A stretch of DNA of 14,360 nt from JANNOG01 sp050329835. GTDB taxonomy: Bacteria; Actinomycetota; Actinomycetes; Actinomycetales; JBBAYJ01. This document shows positions 6,485 to 12,680 of this stretch, piece after piece (the stretch's first letter is position 1; the number at the start of each line of letters is the position of its first letter). Location: assembly GCA_050329835.1 (NCBI GenBank), contig JBHJOJ010000080.1:1-14360 (forward strand), in the 5' to 3' direction. The notes under the pieces are model-generated. The model was not told where the DNA came from. It saw only the letters and a program-made list of their open reading frames with translations, and did not search any database. The translations under genes and the position numbers were made by a program.

Positions 6485-6490
6485 AGTATA
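6485..6490 (-). promoter_or_regulatory. hsp20 promoter -10 box
   Basis: TATACT on the minus strand is a near-ideal -10 element placed between the CIRCE and HAIR repeats. A weak -35, TCAACA, lies 17 nt upstream inside the HAIR arm. Predicted transcription starts within CIRCE, giving a leader of about 60 nt. Confidence 0.55.
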
Positions 6491-6508
6491 GCCCGGGGTG
6501 TTCCCATT

Positions 6509-6529
6509 GTTGAGTCGCGAAGACTCAAC
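6509..6529 (-). promoter_or_regulatory. HAIR-like operator (HspR binding site)
   Basis: GTTGAGT-N7-ACTCAAC matches the HspR-associated inverted repeat CTTGAGT-N7-ACTCAAG at 12 of 14 positions, the two differences being symmetric outer bases. It overlaps the probable -35 region of the hsp20 promoter. As a hairpin (8-bp stem, 5-nt loop) 18 bases after the Uma2 stop codon it might also act as a terminator, but the match to HAIR makes the operator reading stronger. Confidence 0.8.
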
Positions 6530-6547
6530 TCTTGATCCGTGTCCGCG

Positions 6548-7141
6548 TCAGAACAGCTCGGACGGGCGGACCGTGAGCCCGAGGACCCCCAGCTCGGCCT
6601 CCCACGGCAGCCGCCGGACGAGACCGTACGAGGCGGGCCGGCCGCTCGTGGGGTCCTCCGGAACCGGGTCGGTGTGGACCACGACCTCACGCGCCGGCAG
6701 GTCGACGACCCAGTACTGGGCGACCCGGGCGCCCGCGTACACCCGCGCCTTGACGGTGAGGTCCGTCCGATGGCTCGTCTCGGCCACCTCGATGACGAGG
6801 TGAGCGGTCGCCGGGTGGGCCTCGTCCGTGCTGGCGGCCCAGTCGACGACCGCGACGTCGGGTTCAGGCTCGGAGTACGGGCTCGCGGCCAAGGGCGTCT
6901 GTGGGCGGACGAGATACCGCTCGCCGAAGCGGGCCACGAGGCGCACCGCGAGGCGCGTCGTCACGTGCCCGACCGCGTTCCCGTGCCGCGGACCCTGCGG
7001 TGCCATCTCGACGACGTCCCCCTCGATCAGCTCGACCGGCTGCCCCCGATAGGCGCCGGCCTCGACGAGGACGTCGTACATCGCCCGGGACAACGGGCGC
7101 CGAGCGGCGGCCCACGGCTCGGACACCACCGCAACGGACAT
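6548..7141 (-). CDS. Uma2-family (DUF820) PD-(D/E)XK nuclease-like protein
   Basis: A 197-residue protein of the Uma2 family, a restriction-endonuclease-like fold common in actinomycetes and cyanobacteria and of unknown cellular role. Family blocks are visible in order: GQPVELIEGDVVEMAPQGPRH, the predicted catalytic Asp in SEPEPDVAVVD, LVIEVAETSH with the catalytic Glu, then VKARVYAGARVAQYWVVDL. The ATG at 7141 begins the segment MSVAVVSEPW and has no Shine-Dalgarno site. Instead TACCCT (7153-7148) lies 6 nt upstream, so the transcript may be leaderless. The frame is open far upstream but those codons run antiparallel to nothing recognisable as this family and overlap the PhoH gene. It stands alone, not beside a methylase or toxin-antitoxin partner. 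Confidence 0.85.
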   Translation of the reverse strand: MSVAVVSEPWAAARRPLSRAMYDVLVEAGAYRGQPVELIEGDVVEMAPQGPRHGNAVGHVTTRLAVRLVARFGERYLVRPQTPLAASPYSEPEPDVAVVDWAASTDEAHPATAHLVIEVAETSHRTDLTVKARVYAGARVAQYWVVDLPAREVVVHTDPVPEDPTSGRPASYGLVRRLPWEAELGVLGLTVRPSELF

Positions 7142-7147
7142 GCCGAC

Positions 7148-7153
7148 AGGGTA
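7148..7153 (-). promoter_or_regulatory. Possible leaderless -10 element of the Uma2 gene
   Basis: TACCCT fits the actinobacterial -10 pattern TANNNT and is followed by 6 nt before the ATG, placing +1 at the start codon. The absence of a ribosome binding site supports this. No convincing -35 is seen. Confidence 0.35.
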
Positions 7154-7155
7154 GG

Positions 7156-7183
7156 GAGGCCACGCACCGCCCGGCGCGGCCTC
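7156..7183 (-). terminator. Hairpin after the phoH-like gene
   Basis: GAGGCC and GGCCTC form a 6-bp outer stem. A further 5-bp inner stem (one G-U pair) is separated by a 2-nt bulge. It lies 32 bases after the PhoH stop and just before the Uma2 start, which would let the two genes be transcribed separately. Confidence 0.5.
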
Positions 7184-7215
7184 GCCGTCCCCTGTGGACG
7201 ACACGCCCGCCGCGC

Positions 7216-8592
7216 TCACAGCTCGGTCCGCTCCAGCATCTCGGTGACGAGGGCGGCGATCGGCGAGCGCTCCGACCGGGTGAGCGTCACGTGGGCGAAC
7301 AGCGGGTGGCCCTTGAGCCGCTCGATGACGCTGACCACCCCGTCGTGGCGGCCGACCCGCAGGTTGTCCCGCTGGGCGACGTCGTGGGTGAGCACGACGC
7401 GGCTGTTCTGGCCGATCCGCGACAGCACGGTCAGCAGCACGTTGCGCTCCAGCGACTGCGCCTCGTCGACGATCACGAAGGAGTCGTGCAGCGACCGGCC
7501 CCGGATGTGGGTCAGCGGGAGCACCTCGAGCATCCCGCGGTCGATGACCTCCTCGACGACCTCCTGGCTGACCAGGGCGCCGAGCGTGTCGAACACCGCC
7601 TGCCCCCAGGGGCTCATCTTCTCGTCGGCGGTGCCCGGCAGGTAGCCGAGATCCTGGCCGCCCACCGCGTACAACGGCCGGAACACCATGACCTTGCGGT
7701 GCTGGCGGCGCTCCATCACCGCCTCCAGCCCCGCGCACAGGGCCAGCGCCGACTTCCCGGTGCCGGCCCGGCCCCCCAGCGAGATGATCCCGACGTCCGG
7801 GTCCAGCAGCAGGTCGACGGCGATCCGCTGCTCGGCGCTGCGCCCGTGGAGCCCGAAGATGTCGGCGTCGCCGCGCACCAGGCGGACCCGCTTGTCCGGC
7901 GTCACCCGCCCCAGCGCCGAGCCGTGGGGGCTGGTGAGCACGAGGCCGGTGTGGGTGGGGACGTCCGCGGGCGCCGCCAGCTCGATCTCCCGCTCGTCGT
8001 ACAGCCGGGAGATCTGCTCGACGGTGAGCTCCAGCTCGCCCATGCCCGTCCAGCCCGACTCCACCGCCATCTCGGCGCGGTACTCCTCGGCCTGCAGCCC
8101 GACCGCCGCCGCCTTCACCCGCAGCGGCACGTCCTTCGACACGAGGCACACGTCCTCGCCCCCGGCCGCCAGGTTGGCCGCCACGGCGAGGATCCGGCTG
8201 TCGTTGTCGCCGAGCCGGAAGCCCGGGGGCAGCACGTCGGTCTCGCCGTGGTTGAGCTCGACGTGCAGGCGGCCGCCGTCGCCCACCGGCACCGGCACGT
8301 CGAGGCGGCCGTGCTCGATCCGGAGGTCGTCGAGGAACCGCAGCGCCTGCCGGGCGAAGAAGCCGAGCTCGGGATGATGGCGCTTGGCCTCGAGCTCGGT
8401 GACCACGACGATGGGCAGCACCACCCGGTGCTCGGCGAACCGCACCGTCGCCAGCGGATCGGACAGCAGGACGGACGTGTCGAGGACGAAGGTGCGCGGG
8501 CCGTCGCCGGCTGCCGGACCCGCGGACCCCGCCACCTCCTCCGCGATCCGCCCCGTGAGGGTGTGGCCCACGTCGTTCGCCGCTTGTGGCAT
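7216..8592 (-). CDS. PIN-domain PhoH-like ATPase (PhoH2 type)
   Basis: A 458-residue fusion of an N-terminal PIN ribonuclease domain (about residues 33-165) and a C-terminal PhoH ATPase/helicase domain (about 240-455). PIN acidic residues are visible: Asp38 in FVLDTSVLLSDP, Glu66 in VVVTELEAKRH, and the GDNDSRILAVA block. The ATPase has Walker A GGRAGTGKSAL (Lys280) and Walker B FVIVDEAQS (Asp376, Glu377). The mycobacterial homologue PhoH2 (Rv1095) is described as an RNA-unwinding, RNA-cleaving enzyme, so an RNA-processing role is likely. The start at 8592 has AGGAGG about 5 nt upstream. No PhoAT-like antitoxin gene is evident in the 123 bases before it. It forms no tight operon with either neighbour, though all three genes lie on one strand. 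Confidence 0.92.
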   Translation of the reverse strand: MPQAANDVGHTLTGRIAEEVAGSAGPAAGDGPRTFVLDTSVLLSDPLATVRFAEHRVVLPIVVVTELEAKRHHPELGFFARQALRFLDDLRIEHGRLDVPVPVGDGGRLHVELNHGETDVLPPGFRLGDNDSRILAVAANLAAGGEDVCLVSKDVPLRVKAAAVGLQAEEYRAEMAVESGWTGMGELELTVEQISRLYDEREIELAAPADVPTHTGLVLTSPHGSALGRVTPDKRVRLVRGDADIFGLHGRSAEQRIAVDLLLDPDVGIISLGGRAGTGKSALALCAGLEAVMERRQHRKVMVFRPLYAVGGQDLGYLPGTADEKMSPWGQAVFDTLGALVSQEVVEEVIDRGMLEVLPLTHIRGRSLHDSFVIVDEAQSLERNVLLTVLSRIGQNSRVVLTHDVAQRDNLRVGRHDGVVSVIERLKGHPLFAHVTLTRSERSPIAALVTEMLERTEL

Positions 8593-8686
8593 TCGCCCTC
8601 CTGAGGGAGCGCTCGGTCGGCCGCGTACGCGTTGCCACAGTACGTCCCGCGGCAGGGGGCGCCTACCGCCAACACGCGTGACGCGG

Positions 8687-8715
8687 GCCGCCCGGCGGGG
8701 CGACGCCCGGACGGC
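8687..8715 (-). terminator. Hairpin after the Z-prenyl synthase gene
   Basis: A 9-bp stem with one G-U pair (8707-8715 with 8687-8695, 11-nt loop) starts directly after the stop codon at 8716. It would separate the prenyl synthase gene from the phoH-like gene downstream. Confidence 0.5.
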
Positions 8716-9477
8716 TCAGGTGCCGTAGCGCCGCTCCCGGCGGCTGTACGAGCGCAGCGCCCGGAGGAAGTCCACCTCGCGGAACTCCGGCCACATCGCC
8801 TCGCAGAAGTAGACCTCGCTGTGGGCGCTCTGCCACAGCAGGAACCCGGACAGGCGCTGCTCGCCGCTGGTCCGGATGACGAGGTCGGGGTCGGGCTGGC
8901 CCCGGGTGTAGAGGTGCTCGGCGATGTGCTCGACGTCCAGCACGTCGGCCAGCTCCTCGATCGAGGTGCCCCGGGCGGCGTGGGAGTGCAGGAGCGAGCG
9001 CACCGCGTCGGTGATCTCCCGGCGGCCGCCGTACCCGACGGCGACGTTGACGGTCATGGCGTCGAGGTGCTCGGTGGCAGCGGCAGCCGCCTTGAGCCGG
9101 CGCGCCGCGCCGTCCGGCAGCAGGTCCAACGCCCCGACCGGGTTCAGCCGGTACTGACCGGTGGCCGCCAGCCGGTCCACCAGGTCGGTGATGATGGCCA
9201 GCAGGGACCGCACCTCGTGGGCGGGGCGCGCCAGGTTGTCGGTCGAGAGCAGCCAGAGCGTGGCGAGCCGCACGTCGACGTCCCGGCACCAGCCGAGGAA
9301 GGCCAGCACCTTGTCCGCGCCGGCCCGGTGGCCGTGGCCGGCGTCGCGGCCCCAGGCCCGGGCCCAGCGGCGGTTGCCGTCGAGGATGACGCCGACGTGG
9401 TGCGGCAGCTCGGCACCGGCCAGCTCGGCCCGCAGCGATCGCGTGTACGCCCGGTACACGAGGTGGCGAAGACCCAC
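8716..9477 (-). CDS. Short-chain Z-isoprenyl diphosphate synthase (UppS family, Rv1086-like)
   Basis: A 253-residue cis-prenyltransferase that condenses isopentenyl diphosphate with an allylic diphosphate. Catalytic Asp33 lies in the P-loop-like block VGVILDGNRRWAR. Other family blocks are WLLSTDNLARP, VNVAVGYGGRREI, and the C-terminal DPDLVIRTSGEQRLSGFLLWQ. Sequence resemblance is to M. tuberculosis Rv1086, the (2Z,6E)-farnesyl diphosphate synthase that supplies decaprenyl phosphate synthesis, more than to the long-chain enzyme. Chain length cannot be decided from sequence alone. The GTG start at 9477 is the only in-frame choice near the domain; it has no Shine-Dalgarno site. TACCGT 8 nt upstream suggests a leaderless or very short leader. 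It is divergent from the hemolysin III gene, the arrangement I recall for Rv1085c and Rv1086. Confidence 0.93.
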   Translation of the reverse strand: MGLRHLVYRAYTRSLRAELAGAELPHHVGVILDGNRRWARAWGRDAGHGHRAGADKVLAFLGWCRDVDVRLATLWLLSTDNLARPAHEVRSLLAIITDLVDRLAATGQYRLNPVGALDLLPDGAARRLKAAAAATEHLDAMTVNVAVGYGGRREITDAVRSLLHSHAARGTSIEELADVLDVEHIAEHLYTRGQPDPDLVIRTSGEQRLSGFLLWQSAHSEVYFCEAMWPEFREVDFLRALRSYSRRERRYGT

Positions 9478-9526
9478 GGGGCGGCACGGTAGTGGACCGG
9501 GCGCCGCGACACCCGGTAGCGAGTTG

Positions 9527-9559
9527 ACCTACGGAAGCGTAACTTACGGTTCCGTAGGT
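9527..9559. promoter_or_regulatory. Nested palindrome, candidate TetR-type operator in a divergent promoter
   Basis: ACCTACGGAA (9527-9536) and TTCCGTAGGT (9550-9559) are a perfect 10-bp inverted repeat. Inside it CGTAA-C-TTACG (9538-9548) is a second perfect palindrome. The right half also reads as ACTTACGG-TT-CCGTAGGT, an operator-like dyad with 7 of 8 matching positions. The repeat sits between divergent genes and 11 bases before the hemolysin III GTG, so bound repressor would block at least that promoter. The protein that binds it is not in the window; TetR family is a guess from the dyad's size and shape. Confidence 0.6.
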
Positions 9560-9564
9560 AGAGT
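9559..9564 (+). promoter_or_regulatory. Possible leaderless -10 element of the hemolysin III gene
   Basis: TAGAGT fits TANNNT and is followed by 6 nt before the GTG at 9571, placing +1 at the start codon. No ribosome binding site precedes that codon. The element abuts the 3' end of the palindrome. Confidence 0.4.
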
Positions 9565-9570
9565 GACACC

Positions 9571-10284
9571 GTGGACGCCTCGCCCCCCCGCCCCCTCCGC
9601 CCGCCCCGCCGCCCGGACCCGACAGCCGCCCCCACGGAGAAGCCGCTGCTCAGGGGGTGGATCCATCTGGTCACGGCGCCGCTGGCGGTCGTCGCCGGCG
9701 CAGTCCTCGTCACGATCGCGCCGTCCGGCGCCGCTCGCACCGCCTCGGCCGTGTTCGCCACCTCCGCCGTCCTGCTGTTCACCGTGAGCGCGGTCTACCA
9801 CCGCGGGCGGTGGACCCCCGCCGTGTCCGGGGTCCTGCGCCGCCTGGACCACTCGGCCATCGGCGTGGTCATCGCCGGGACGTACACCCCGTTCGCGGTC
9901 CTGCTGCTGCCACCGCGCACCGCGGTGATCCTGCTGTCGGTGGTGTGGGCCGGGGCGGTCGGCATCGTCCTGTTCCGGACGCTGTGGTTCCGGGCACCGC
10001 GCTGGCTCTACACACCGCTGTACATCCTCCTGGGGTGGGCGGCGGTGTGGTTCCTGCCCCAGTTCCACGCCGGCGGCGGGGCCGCGGTGCTGACCTTCGT
10101 CGTGGTCGGCGGCGTGCTGTACACCGTCGGGGCCCTGGCCTACGCCCTGCGCCGGCCCGACCCGCTGCCCCGGGTGTTCGGGTACCACGAGGTGTTCCAC
10201 GCCTTCACCGTCGCGGCGTTCGCCGCCCACGTCGTCGGCGTGGCCATGGCGCTGGACGTGACCGCCCCGCCCGGCGCCGCCTGA
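9571..10284 (+). CDS. Hemolysin III / PAQR family (TrhA-like) membrane protein
   Basis: A 237-residue protein with about seven hydrophobic segments. The family motifs are present: RGWIHLVTAPLAVVAG at the first segment, SAVYHRGRW, LDHSAIGVVIAGTYTPF, and the C-terminal GYHEVFHAFTVAAFAAH. The conserved His and Asp residues are the presumed metal-binding, hydrolase-like site of PAQR/CREST proteins. Despite the name, family members are not proven toxins; some have been linked to membrane lipid or fluidity homeostasis. The first 25 residues are Pro/Arg-rich and probably cytoplasmic. The GTG start has no Shine-Dalgarno site and may be leaderless. It is divergent from the Rv1086-like gene and probably controlled through the palindrome between them. 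Confidence 0.92.
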   Translation: MDASPPRPLRPPRRPDPTAAPTEKPLLRGWIHLVTAPLAVVAGAVLVTIAPSGAARTASAVFATSAVLLFTVSAVYHRGRWTPAVSGVLRRLDHSAIGVVIAGTYTPFAVLLLPPRTAVILLSVVWAGAVGIVLFRTLWFRAPRWLYTPLYILLGWAAVWFLPQFHAGGGAAVLTFVVVGGVLYTVGALAYALRRPDPLPRVFGYHEVFHAFTVAAFAAHVVGVAMALDVTAPPGAA

Positions 10285-10292
10285 CGGGCCCC

Positions 10293-10311
10293 CGGGGCGG
10301 CCGCGGCCCCG
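10293..10311. terminator. Short hairpin between convergent genes
   Basis: CGGGGC and GCCCCG form a 6-bp stem with a 7-nt loop, 8 bases after the hemolysin III stop. It is the best terminator candidate in the 62-base gap before the convergent hypothetical gene. Confidence 0.35.
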
Positions 10312-10346
10312 TGCAGGGCACCGGGCGCCTCACCTGACCGGTGGCC

Positions 10347-10970
10347 TCACGCCGCCGACGGCCCGCCCTGGCGCACCCGGTCGACCTCCGCCATGGCCCG
10401 GCGCAGGTCGCCCAGCCACTCCCCGCTGTGGCGGCCGACGAGGCGGACGCACCACGCGACGGCGTGCGCCCGGGACCGGGCGACCCCGGCCTCGACGAGC
10501 GTGTCGAGCACCAGCCGCTCGGGCTGGCGGAGCCGGGTCATCACCGGCACCGCGAGGTTCGTGAACACGTCCACCACGGGCCCGCAGCGGGCTCCCCAGG
10601 CCACCCGGCGCCCGTAGCGCCGCTCCGCCTCCTGGGCGACGGCGATCCGGGCCTGGCGGGTGTCCTCGCGGAACCGGGTGATCCGCCCGGCCGCCTCCTC
10701 CTCGGCGAGCTCGCCCTCCGCGGTGCCGGAGGGCAGGGCGACGACGACGGTGATCTCGTCCCGGTCGACCGTGACGTCCGGGGCCCCGGCTCCGGTCCAC
10801 TCGGCGGGGAGCCGGCCGCGCAGCCAGGCCGCGATCCGAGCCGTCTCGGACGAGGCGGGGGGCACGGAGCCGGTGGCGGTGCCGCTCTCGGGTCCGGTGG
10901 TGGTCTCCGCGGTGACGGTCTCGTCGGGGGTGGGGCCGGGGGCGTCGCCGATGCTGGTCTCGTCGCTCAT
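10347..10970 (-). CDS. Conserved hypothetical protein with possible ribbon-helix-helix C-terminal segment
   Basis: A 207-residue soluble protein I cannot assign to a named family, though similar proteins seem common in actinomycetes. The first 40 residues are a low-complexity Thr/Pro/Glu/Gly stretch, probably disordered. Residues about 40-80 contain RIAAWLRGRLPAEWTG and an acidic beta-rich segment. Next comes GRITRFREDTRQARIAVAQ, a charged helix, and YGRRVAWGARCG. The last 65 residues, starting VPVMTRLRQPERLVLDTLVE and continuing AGVARSRAHAVAWCVRLVGRH, look like a beta strand followed by two helices, as in ribbon-helix-helix DNA-binding proteins; this is inference. There is no signal peptide, and no clear ribosome binding site before the ATG. 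It is flanked by a convergent gene and, 27 bases upstream, by the end of the SDR gene on the same strand. Confidence 0.75.
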   Translation of the reverse strand: MSDETSIGDAPGPTPDETVTAETTTGPESGTATGSVPPASSETARIAAWLRGRLPAEWTGAGAPDVTVDRDEITVVVALPSGTAEGELAEEEAAGRITRFREDTRQARIAVAQEAERRYGRRVAWGARCGPVVDVFTNLAVPVMTRLRQPERLVLDTLVEAGVARSRAHAVAWCVRLVGRHSGEWLGDLRRAMAEVDRVRQGGPSAA

Positions 10971-10996
10971 GGCGAGATGATTACTCAGTTACAGAG

Positions 10997-12064
10997 CTAA
11001 GTCACGAGACCATGACTGGCGTTCGCCCTGGGCCGAGCGGCGATCGCGGCGACGACTCGCGGGTGGGCCCGGAACCACGCCACGGTCCGGGCGAGCCCCT
11101 CCCTCGTGGCGACCCGCGGTTCCCATCCCAGGACCCGCCGGGCCAGGGAGACGTCCGGCCGGCGCACCGCGGGATCGTCCTCCGGCCGCGGCACGAAGAC
11201 CACCCCGGCGTCGGACCCGCAGAGCCGGGCCACGGTGCGGGCGAGGTCGAGCACCGACACCTCGTCCGGGTTGCCGAGGTTGACCGGGCCGGGGTGGTCG
11301 GAGGCGAGCATCCGGGCGACCCCCTCGACGAGGTCGTCGACATAGAGGATCGACCGGGTCTGGCTCCCGTCGCCCGCGACTGTCAGCGGGCGCCCGGTCA
11401 GGGCCTGGGTGACGAAGGTGGGGACCGCGCGCCCGTCGTCCGGCCGCATCCGGGGACCGTGGGTGTTGAAGATCCGGACGATCCCGGTGTCGACCCCGTG
11501 CGACCGGCGGAACGCCATGGTCGCCGCCTCGGCGAACCGCTTGGCCTCGTCGTAGACCCCGCGCGGGCCCACCGGGTTCACATGGCCCCAGTAGGTCTCG
11601 GGTTGCGGGTGCACCTGGGGGTCGCCGTAGGCCTCGCTCGTCGAGGCGAGCAGGAAGCGGGCGCCCTTCTCCCGCGCCAGGGCCAGGGCGCGCAAGGTCC
11701 CGGCGGAGCCCACCTGGAGCGTCTCGACCGGTAGCCGGAGGTAGTCGGCCGGGGAGGCCGGCGAGGCGAAGTGGAGGACCGCCGCCACGGGGCCCGCGAT
11801 GTCGAGCGGGCCGGTGACGTCGACCCGCTGGAGCTCGAAACCGGGCCCGACGAGGTGGGCGACGTTGGCCGGCGACCCCGTGACGACGTTGTCCAGGCAC
11901 AGCACGTCCCAGCCGTCGCCGAGCAGCCGCTCGCAGAGATGGGATCCGAGGAAGCCGGCGCCCCCGGTCACCACCGCCCTCACCCGGGTCGCGGGGGGCA
12001 CCCAGGTGCGCAGCCTGGTCGAGGCCGGGGTCAGGGCGGTCGACGCGGCGAACGAGTCTCCCAT
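10997..12064 (-). CDS. Extended-SDR NAD-dependent nucleotide-sugar epimerase/decarboxylase (UXS-like)
   Basis: A 355-residue extended short-chain dehydrogenase/reductase. The NAD-binding TGGAGFLGSHL begins at residue 33, the catalytic motif is Y171-DEA-K175 (GVYDEAKRFAEA), and ASTSEAYGD supplies the upstream Ser/Thr. RIFNTHGPRMRPDDGRAVPT and LTVAGDGSQTRSILYVDDLV are typical of UDP-glucuronate decarboxylases, which make UDP-xylose, but related dTDP-glucose dehydratases and epimerases share them. The ATG at 12064 has a GAGGGG stretch about 10 nt upstream. The conserved fold starts only around residue 28, so a GTG there is an alternative. No glycosyltransferase or other sugar gene is adjacent, so the substrate is not settled by context. 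A 20-residue C-terminal tail lies outside the domain. Confidence 0.85.
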   Translation of the reverse strand: MGDSFAASTALTPASTRLRTWVPPATRVRAVVTGGAGFLGSHLCERLLGDGWDVLCLDNVVTGSPANVAHLVGPGFELQRVDVTGPLDIAGPVAAVLHFASPASPADYLRLPVETLQVGSAGTLRALALAREKGARFLLASTSEAYGDPQVHPQPETYWGHVNPVGPRGVYDEAKRFAEAATMAFRRSHGVDTGIVRIFNTHGPRMRPDDGRAVPTFVTQALTGRPLTVAGDGSQTRSILYVDDLVEGVARMLASDHPGPVNLGNPDEVSVLDLARTVARLCGSDAGVVFVPRPEDDPAVRRPDVSLARRVLGWEPRVATREGLARTVAWFRAHPRVVAAIAARPRANASHGLVT

Positions 12065-12108
12065 GCGCCGTGGGTACCCCCCTCGACCGGCCGCAACCGC
12101 CTCGGGGC

Positions 12109-12127
12109 GTCCGTCAGCGGGACGGAC
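12109..12127 (-). terminator. Hairpin after the CPBP remnant
   Basis: GTCCGTC and GACGGAC form a perfect 7-bp stem with a 5-nt loop, 2 bases after the CPBP stop at 12130. It lies 45 bases before the SDR start. It may end transcription coming from the thioredoxin-domain gene and the CPBP remnant. Confidence 0.5.
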
Positions 12128-12129
12128 CG

Positions 12130-12423
12130 TCAGGCCAGCACGCCGGCGTGGACGGCAGCGAACATGGCCGCCTCGACGAGGACGTGCACCGCGACGAGCG
12201 GCCACGGGTTCCTCCGGAAGACCGTGAGGTAGAGCACGACGGCGACGAGCCCGCCCATGACGGCGCTGACCGCTCCCGCCCCGCCGAGGTAGAGGTGTCC
12301 CAGCCCGAACACCAGCGCGGACCCCAGCGCGGACGTGACCCAGCCGGCGCGGGTGCGACCGACGACGTCCGCGATCCGGTCGACGATCCGAGGGCGGCGA
12401 AGCTGCTCGTGGACCGCGCCCAC
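12130..12423 (-). pseudogene. C-terminal remnant of a CPBP-family intramembrane protease
   Basis: A 97-residue frame with two hydrophobic segments. ALVFGLGHLYLGGAG carries the F-x3-H motif (Phe39, His43), and the second conserved His80 lies in NPWPLVAVHVLVEAAMF. These are motifs 2 and 3 of the CPBP (CAAX protease and bacteriocin-processing, Abi) family. Full proteins are usually 200-300 residues and begin with several membrane segments and an EExxxR motif. Here that glutamate pair is missing (the equivalent region reads AVHEQLRRPRIVDRI) and everything before it is absent. The frame continues upstream open to about 12628 but with no ATG or GTG and no CPBP homology, because the DNA there encodes a winged-HTH fragment on the other strand. 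The GTG at 12423 lacks a ribosome binding site. A short functional protein cannot be excluded. Confidence 0.6.
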
Positions 12424-12600
12424 GTTCGATTCCTGGCGCCCCTTCTCGGGACCGCGTGCACGTCCTCGGCGGCAGCGCGGCAGCTGGGGGTCTCGTTGAG
12501 CACAGTCACCGGCCGGGTCCGGCGCATGCTCGATGCCGGGCTGCTCTGCGTCGACCGGGTCGAGCCGAGCCCGGCCCCGCCGACGACCGGTCGCCCGGGG
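12388..12600 (+). pseudogene. Winged helix-turn-helix regulator fragment
   Basis: On the plus strand a segment reads DDPRAAKLLVDRAHVRFLAP, then ARQLGVSLSTVTGRVRRMLD, then AGLLCVDRVEPSPAPPTTGRPG. This has the form of an ArsR-like winged HTH: an N-terminal helix after a DP-x-A-A motif, a recognition helix VSLSTVTGRVRRML, and a wing ending in GRP. There is no start codon with a ribosome binding site before DDPRAA; the nearest in-frame start is a GTG at 12409, inside the first helix. After GRPG the frame enters an Arg-rich run and then codes antisense to the thioredoxin-domain gene, so the C-terminal half is lost. It overlaps the 5' end of the CPBP remnant on the opposite strand. I read it as a decayed gene. 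Confidence 0.5.
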
Positions 12601-12680
12601 GGCGTCGAGGTCGGCCGCCGCCGACGCTCACAGACCGCTCACGCGGCCCCGGCATGCGCCTGTCTCCCGGATGCGACCGC

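Noticed and set aside
6509..6529. The inverted repeat as only a terminator for the Uma2 gene
   Set aside because: It is well placed for one, but TTGAGT-N7-ACTCAA matches the HspR operator and it lies over the hsp20 -35 region, so operator is the better reading.
6901..8604. A 567-codon open frame on the plus strand opposite the phoH-like gene
   Set aside because: It is an antisense shadow of the PIN-PhoH gene, with low-complexity composition and no motifs.
6548..8638. A 696-codon minus-strand frame that would fuse Uma2 to a long N-terminal extension
   Set aside because: The extension overlaps the phoH-like gene in another frame and has no homology; Uma2 proteins are about 190-200 residues and the 7141 start gives that.
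8593..8715. A possible PhoAT-like antitoxin gene upstream of the phoH-like gene
   Set aside because: The gap is only 123 bases, part of which is a terminator hairpin, and I found no start with a ribosome binding site and plausible small protein there.
9524..9529. TTGACC as a -35 box for the hemolysin III gene
   Set aside because: No -10 box lies 16-19 nt downstream; the nearest TANNNT candidates give a spacer of 25 nt or more.
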